A stretch of DNA of 64,000 nucleotides from Lactococcus sp. dk101 (GTDB lineage Bacteria; Bacillota; Bacilli; Lactobacillales; Streptococcaceae), in assembly GCF_009601055.1 (NCBI RefSeq), contig NZ_WITI01000002.1:186001-250000 (forward strand), given 5' to 3'. Each line of letters opens with the position of its first letter. Position 1 is the stretch's first letter. Shown piece after piece: positions 60,069 to 64,000 of the stretch. The notes under the pieces were generated by a model, which was given only the letters and a program-made list of their open reading frames with translations, was not told where the DNA came from and made no database searches. The translations under genes and the position numbers were made by a program.

Positions 60069-60086
60069 TGAACGCACTCGCGTTCA
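60069..60086 (+). other. Small hairpin before the flotillin gene
   Basis: TGAACGC, loop ACTC, GCGTTCA, ending 20 nt before the flotillin ATG. Confidence 0.6.
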
Positions 60087-60105
60087 GACATAAAAGGAGA
60101 AACAA

Positions 60106-61533
60106 ATGTTTAGTTTAGTAGAAATTGTCATTGCTTTAGTCGTTGTTGTCGTGCTGGTTCTTTTTGGCATTGTTGCGGCAAATTACAAAAAATCAGGGCC
60201 TCAAGCTGCTTTGATTGTTTACGGATCGGCGTTAGGGGCTAAAGGGGTCAATAAAGACTCTCAAGGCAATAAACTAAAAGTGGTACGTGGGTCAGGAACT
60301 TTCGTCTTGCCTATTTTTCAGAATGCTCGGTTTTTGAGCTTGCAGTCAGCAGCCATTGACATCAAAACGGAAAAAGTATTGTCGAAAGACAAAATTCCAG
60401 TTACTGTCGAAGCTACAGCGATGATTAAAGTGGGCTCTACTTTGCAAGATATTGCAACAGCGGCTGAACAATTTTTGGGCAAGAAAGACGAACAACGTGA
60501 CGGCATGGCTGACCAAGTCTTGCGTGGTCATTTGCGTGCCATTGTCGGTACAATGACGGTGTCAGAGCTGATAGAAGACCGCAATAAGTTCTCAGTTGAA
60601 GTCCAAGAGCAAGCGGGAACAGATTTGTCAAAAATGGGACTTTCTATCGTTTCGTTTGTCATCAATGACATCCGTGACGAACAAAATTATATCAAAGCTT
60701 TAGGTGCTAAAGAAGTCGCTCGTGTTCAAAAAGAAGCAGCGATTGCGGTTGCCAATGCGGACAAGGAAACACGTATTCAAAAGGCAGTTGCTGACCAAGA
60801 CGCCCAGAAAGCCGAAGCTGAAGCTGCCACTCAAGTCGCCAATGCGCAAAAAGAAAAAGCCATCAATTTGGCAGCTTATGAACAAGAACAGGCCATTGCC
60901 ACAGCGGACGCAAAAGCAAAAGCCGACCAAGCCAAAGCTGCGGCTGACCAAGCTTATGCCATTCAAGAAGCCATTTCTAAAAAGCAAACGACAGAAGCTG
61001 AGATGCAAGTCGAAATCATCAAGAAACAGCGTGAAACAGATCTTGAAACGCAAGAAGTTTTGCGTAAAGCACAGGAAAATGAAGCCAATGTTGTTAAAGC
61101 AGCAGAGGCCGCAAAAGCCGCACAAATTGCCAAAGCCGAAGCTGATGCGCGTGAACGTGAAGTCAAAGCATTGGCAGAAGCTGCTGCTATCGAAGCAACA
61201 GGGAAAGCCGAAGCCGAAGCCATTCGCCTGAAAGGACTTGCAGAAGCCGAAGCAATCGAGAAAAAAGCCGAAGCCATGCAAAAAATGAATGACGCAGCAA
61301 AACTCAACATGGCACTTGAGGTGCTTCCAAAAGTCGTGGCTTCAGTATCTGAAAATCTCAAAGCCGTTGACTCCATCAACATCTACGGTGGCGACGGTTC
61401 GTCAAAGATTTTGGGCATGTCACAAGAAAGCCTCAAACAAGGCCTTGACGTACTTGGCACCATGGGCATCGATGTCCCAGATTTGCTCAACCATTTTTCA
61501 GGCAATAAGAGCGAAAAAATAGCGCATGAATAA
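60106..61533 (+). CDS. Flotillin (SPFH-domain membrane scaffold)
   Basis: 475-residue membrane-microdomain scaffold. N-terminal membrane helix (about 4-26), SPFH/PHB domain (about 30-200), then a long Ala/Glu/Lys-rich coiled coil (205-400, with repeated EAEA and KAEA motifs) and a C-terminal part resembling FloT/YqiK proteins. AAAAGGAG precedes the ATG. The NfeD-like protein nearby is its usual partner. A degenerate palindrome lies within the SPFH region. It may influence fluidity, signalling or transporter assembly in the membrane. Confidence 0.9.
   Translation: MFSLVEIVIALVVVVVLVLFGIVAANYKKSGPQAALIVYGSALGAKGVNKDSQGNKLKVVRGSGTFVLPIFQNARFLSLQSAAIDIKTEKVLSKDKIPVTVEATAMIKVGSTLQDIATAAEQFLGKKDEQRDGMADQVLRGHLRAIVGTMTVSELIEDRNKFSVEVQEQAGTDLSKMGLSIVSFVINDIRDEQNYIKALGAKEVARVQKEAAIAVANADKETRIQKAVADQDAQKAEAEAATQVANAQKEKAINLAAYEQEQAIATADAKAKADQAKAAADQAYAIQEAISKKQTTEAEMQVEIIKKQRETDLETQEVLRKAQENEANVVKAAEAAKAAQIAKAEADAREREVKALAEAAAIEATGKAEAEAIRLKGLAEAEAIEKKAEAMQKMNDAAKLNMALEVLPKVVASVSENLKAVDSINIYGGDGSSKILGMSQESLKQGLDVLGTMGIDVPDLLNHFSGNKSEKIAHE
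60559..60574. repeat. Near-copy GTGTCAGAGCTGATAG inside the flotillin gene
   Basis: One core mismatch; encodes VSELIE. Confidence 0.65.
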
Positions 61534-61726
61534 GAAAAAAAGACATGAAAGCCAGATTTCAATGGCGGTTTCAACAGTGCTTTTTCTATCCGCTGCTTGT
61601 GGACTGTTCTTTTCAGAACACAACTGGCTGATTATTTCGAGTCAAGTTCTCGTACTCATATTGAGTAGCCTGTCATTTCTTATCAATCTGAAACTTTATC
61701 TGATGTGGAAAAAGAATGAAAGATAA
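61526..61726 (+). CDS. Two-helix small membrane protein 1 of the flotillin cluster
   Basis: 66 residues, two hydrophobic segments (about 14-29 and 35-57), basic N terminus and C terminus (YLMWKKNER). Overlaps the flotillin stop by 8 nt. Resembles the next two products in size, two-helix plan and basic tail. Not recognised as a known family. Confidence 0.62.
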   Translation: MNKKKRHESQISMAVSTVLFLSAACGLFFSEHNWLIISSQVLVLILSSLSFLINLKLYLMWKKNER

Positions 61727-61919
61727 TAAAAAAGAACGTAAACAGTTGAGTTTTAAAGGAGCTTTATCTCTTACAATCTTATGGAGTATCACTTTTGTCT
61801 CTAATATTCTAGGTGGCTCATCATTTTATTTTCTGATTGGGGCAGGGCTGCTATTTTTGGTGAACGGTATTCAAGCTATCCTTGCTTATAGGAGAGAGAA
61901 AAATGAACGCGAAAAATAA
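61716..61919 (+). CDS. Two-helix small membrane protein 2 of the flotillin cluster
   Basis: 67 residues; basic head (KDNKKERKQ), two hydrophobic segments (about 16-32 and 36-54), basic tail (YRREKNEREK). Overlaps its upstream neighbour by 11 nt and the next gene by 17 nt, an unusually compact arrangement. Confidence 0.65.
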   Translation: MKDNKKERKQLSFKGALSLTILWSITFVSNILGGSSFYFLIGAGLLFLVNGIQAILAYRREKNEREK

Positions 61920-62115
61920 AAAAGAGGACAAAAAGATAAGTTCTGAAACGGATTTGATTTCTCCAATCGTGAGTGGTGTAATTTTGATCGTTGGTTTCCT
62001 GATTAACGTGAAGTCTTATCTCCTTGTTATTTTTGGAATATCTTTCGCATTCTACTGTATTCAAACCATTGTCAGATATAGAAAATCAAAGGAGGAGAGA
62101 AATCATGACATTTGA
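61903..62115 (+). CDS. Two-helix small membrane protein 3 of the flotillin cluster
   Basis: 70 residues; basic head (NAKNKKEDKK), two hydrophobic segments (about 19-36 and 41-57), basic tail (RYRKSKEERNHD). GGAGAGAG lies 5-6 nt before ATG 61903. Overlaps both neighbours; the ATG lies inside the preceding gene. Confidence 0.66.
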   Translation: MNAKNKKEDKKISSETDLISPIVSGVILIVGFLINVKSYLLVIFGISFAFYCIQTIVRYRKSKEERNHDI

Positions 62116-62332
62116 ATTAAAAAACGGACAGGTTCATGCTTATTGGTTTACTTTGATTGCAACCCGATTTGTCAAGACGATTGGTCAGTTTGACCCCGAG
62201 TACAATGAAAAAATCAATCTTATTCTTTCAGATTTGCAAAATCAAGGTTATGAAATCATTGATGTCAAGCTTGTCTCTGGATATTCACAGGGGCTGGATA
62301 GTCTTGTTCGGACGCTTATTTTATACAAATAA
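62105..62332 (+). CDS. Small protein of the flotillin cluster, paralogue B
   Basis: 75 residues, soluble, similar to the product at 59794-60060: KNGQ then H at +2, and QGYEIIDVK near the C terminus. GGAGAG precedes ATG 62105, which overlaps the previous gene by 11 nt. Last gene of the cluster; a terminator follows. Confidence 0.64.
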   Translation: MTFELKNGQVHAYWFTLIATRFVKTIGQFDPEYNEKINLILSDLQNQGYEIIDVKLVSGYSQGLDSLVRTLILYK

Positions 62333-62338
62333 AAGATA

Positions 62339-62370
62339 TAAAATCATCGGTAATGCGATGGTTTTATTTT
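62339..62370 (+). terminator. Terminator after the flotillin cluster
   Basis: AAAATCATCG pairs with CGATGGTTTT (one T-G) around GTAATG, then ATTTT. Confidence 0.78.
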
Positions 62371-62417
62371 AGATGACGAATAGACAGAATATTTTAGAGA
62401 GTTTAGAAAAAATATGG

Positions 62418-62430
62418 TAAAATATGAACA
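62418..62430 (+). promoter_or_regulatory. Leaderless-type promoter of hom
   Basis: TAAAAT (62418-62423) abuts the first possible ATG (62424). The expected start of transcription is at about the second ATG (62430). No Shine-Dalgarno. Confidence 0.5.
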
Positions 62431-63704
62431 TGAAAAAAATAAAAATTGCTTTGCTAGGCTTTGGCACGGTTGGCCGAGCGACCTATGAATTATTACAAAT
62501 GAATACGGCAGAAATCGCTGAAAAAACGGGACTAGAACTGGAACTGACCAAGGTTTTGGTCAGAGATTTGAGCAAGTCTTATCCTGTGAGTAAGCGTCTT
62601 TTGACGACTGATTTTAATGACATCTTGAATGACCCTCAAATTGAGCTAGTGATTGAGTTAATCGGCGGGATTGAACCTGCCAGCAGCTATATTTTGGCGG
62701 CATTGCGTGCAAAAAAACACGTCGTAACAGCTAATAAAGCGGCAGTTGCCGCAAATTATGCTGCCTTTATCGAGACCTCCCGTCAAAATAAGGTCATGCT
62801 ACGCTTTGAGGCCTCAGTTGCTGGTGGAATTCCTGTTTTGGACGCCTTGCAAGCCCCTTTGAATTCCAATCAGATTGAAGAAGTGTCAGGTATTGTCAAC
62901 GGCACAACCAATTATATTTTGACCCAGATGGTCGAGCAGCAGCAATCTTATCAAGCAGCACTTGCGCGTGCTCAGGAAAAAGGCTTTGCGGAAACGGATC
63001 CGACTGCTGATGTCGAAGGGATTGACTCGGCCAACAAATTGGCGATTTTGATGGCGCTGGCTTTTTCTGAATTGGTCAGTGTTGACGCCATTCCGACCAC
63101 AGGTATTTCCAACTTGTCCTCACTTGACACGATCCAAGCGGAAAAATTGGGCTACAAAATAAAACTGCTGGCAACCACCAAAAAAGTGGGCCAACAGCTT
63201 CAGGCAAGTGTCCAGCCCACTTTGGTTGCCAGTTGGCACATGTTGGCAGCGGTGGCCAATGAATTTAATGCCATTCACATTCGCGGTAATGCTGTTGGGG
63301 ATTTGCTTTTTTACGGAAAAGGAGCTGGCGGACTTCCAACTGCGAGTGCAGTCATGGGCGATATGATTGAGATTGCCAATGCCATTGAAAAAAATGCGGC
63401 TTTTGACAGTTATATCAATAAGGTTTCGGCCAGTCAGTTGACGTACATTGGCGAGGGCTTCAATCGATATTATCTTCGTTTGACAGGACTCAATAAGGCA
63501 GGAACGCTGGGAAAAATCACAACCATTTTTGGACAATTTGGCATTTCCATCGAGTCAATCAGCCAAGAAAGTGAAGAAATGCAAGCGTCCATGATTTTCA
63601 TCATCAATGAAATCAACCGCACACAACTTGATGACGCGCTTGACGCCTTGCTTTTGCTAGCAGAAGTTACATCAATCGATAGCGTTTTACGTGTGCTAGA
63701 CTAA
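62430..63704 (+). CDS. hom: Homoserine dehydrogenase
   Basis: Reduces aspartate semialdehyde to homoserine, for threonine and methionine. The 424-residue protein has the NAD motif LLGFGTVGRATYELL, the catalytic-domain VSGIVNGTTNYIL and GIDSANKLAILMALAF, and a C-terminal ACT domain (residues about 350-424), usually threonine-sensing. Start: ATG 62424 or 62430; 62430 is preferred because the -10 box ends right before 62424. thrC follows 26 nt later. Confidence 0.93.
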   Translation: MKKIKIALLGFGTVGRATYELLQMNTAEIAEKTGLELELTKVLVRDLSKSYPVSKRLLTTDFNDILNDPQIELVIELIGGIEPASSYILAALRAKKHVVTANKAAVAANYAAFIETSRQNKVMLRFEASVAGGIPVLDALQAPLNSNQIEEVSGIVNGTTNYILTQMVEQQQSYQAALARAQEKGFAETDPTADVEGIDSANKLAILMALAFSELVSVDAIPTTGISNLSSLDTIQAEKLGYKIKLLATTKKVGQQLQASVQPTLVASWHMLAAVANEFNAIHIRGNAVGDLLFYGKGAGGLPTASAVMGDMIEIANAIEKNAAFDSYINKVSASQLTYIGEGFNRYYLRLTGLNKAGTLGKITTIFGQFGISIESISQESEEMQASMIFIINEINRTQLDDALDALLLLAEVTSIDSVLRVLD

Positions 63705-63730
63705 AATTATAAAGATTTAATGAGGAAAAA

Positions 63731-64000
63731 ATGAAATTTACATCCACAAGAAATGACAAAATCAGAGTGTCAGCGGCCCAAGCAATCGTAAAGGGATTGG
63801 CAGAAGACGGTGGTCTATACGTCCCTTGTCAATTTCCAACTGTCAGTACTGACGAATTTTTGGGGCTTGATTATGAGAAAACAGCCCTACTTATCTTATC
63901 CAAGTATTTACCTGAATATGAAGATTTAGCAGGTCTAATCCATGCGGCCTATCAAGCGGCTTTGCCAGTCAAGTTGTCAGCGCTGACAGAAAATCAAACG
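63731..64000 (+). CDS. thrC: Threonine synthase, 5' part
   Basis: PLP enzyme converting phosphohomoserine to threonine. Only the first 90 codons are in the window: KFTSTRNDKIRVSAAQAIVKGLAEDGGLYVP is the ThrC N terminus. GAGG lies 7 nt upstream of ATG 63731. Two palindromes occur within 150 bp, encoding VSTDE and LSALTE. The gene continues past the window end. Confidence 0.9.
   Translation, partial: MKFTSTRNDKIRVSAAQAIVKGLAEDGGLYVPCQFPTVSTDEFLGLDYEKTALLILSKYLPEYEDLAGLIHAAYQAALPVKLSALTENQT
63840..63855. repeat. Near-copy CTGTCAGTACTGACGA inside thrC
   Basis: One core mismatch at the end; encodes VSTD. Confidence 0.75.
63974..63989. repeat. Palindrome TTGTCAGCGCTGACAG inside thrC
   Basis: Exact core; encodes LSALTE. 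Confidence 0.88.

Noticed and set aside
60700-61382. Long open frames on both strands within the flotillin gene
   Set aside because: They mirror the GCA/GAA/AAA codon pattern of the coiled coil; Phe/Cys-rich or Lys-rich products without start signals.

Overview
The window looks like a chromosomal segment from a Lactococcus. The evidence is low-GC Gram-positive codon use, the class B RNase P RNA between gpsB and rlmL with mapZ next, the divergent pepQ/ccpA pair, a ciaRH two-component pair, and Leloir galactose genes of lactococcal type. An alpha-galactosidase gene sitting between galK and galT recalls the arrangement reported for L. raffinolactis, so that lineage is plausible, but the species is not proven here.

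Layout. 1-5.2 kb: end of a maltodextrin cluster (GH13 tail, alpha-glucosidase, maltose phosphorylase, LacI regulator). 5.4-11.2 kb: ciaRH, a DXS-like enzyme, yidD and a GH1 phospho-beta-glucosidase. 11.3-20 kb: menG, a ClC transporter, an oxidoreductase, tRNA-Arg(CCU), a hotdog thioesterase, udk, pta, a LytTR/DUF3021 membrane-regulator operon and a HAD phosphatase. 20-34.6 kb: housekeeping genes (ftsK, holA, gpsB, rnpB, rlmL, mapZ, an XRE regulator, pepQ, ccpA, ferredoxin-NADP reductase, cvpA, mutS2, trxA). 34.8-51.4 kb: a large galactoside region: GH35 beta-galactosidase, RpiR regulator, ABC sugar importer without its ATPase, then galM-galK-aga-galT-galE-lacA-lacZ. Several of these genes are visibly AT-richer than their neighbours, so the region looks mosaic. 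51.5-57.6 kb: acetyltransferase, a CBS/hotdog regulator, nrnA, asparaginase and a HAD protein fused to a MazG-like domain. 57.7-62.4 kb: an Rgg-type regulator with a duplicated DNA-binding domain, then a tight cluster with an NfeD-like protein, a flotillin and several small membrane or soluble proteins. 62.4-64 kb: hom and the start of thrC.

How it fits together. The maltose and galactose clusters feed glucose-1-phosphate and UDP-galactose into central metabolism. Both the ABC operon and ccpA carry CcpA (cre) sites, so ccpA in this window probably controls much of the sugar region. The GH35 enzyme and the importer appear to be a unit for small beta-galactosides, with the RpiR protein as the likely switch.

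The strongest unexplained signal is a 16-bp palindrome, CTGTCAGNNCTGACAG. Its 14-bp core TGTCAGNNCTGACA occurs exactly 17 times in 64 kb, where chance predicts far less than one. Copies lie inside genes in two tolerated reading frames (giving VSTD-like or LSxLT-like peptides), or within about 20 nt after stop codons, often in pairs a few hundred bases apart. Other items of note are the Rgg duplication, the flotillin-associated small-protein cluster, an in-frame tandem duplication in menG, a set of hairpins upstream of udk, and several apparently leaderless promoters. All functional calls are from reading the sequence; no database search was run.
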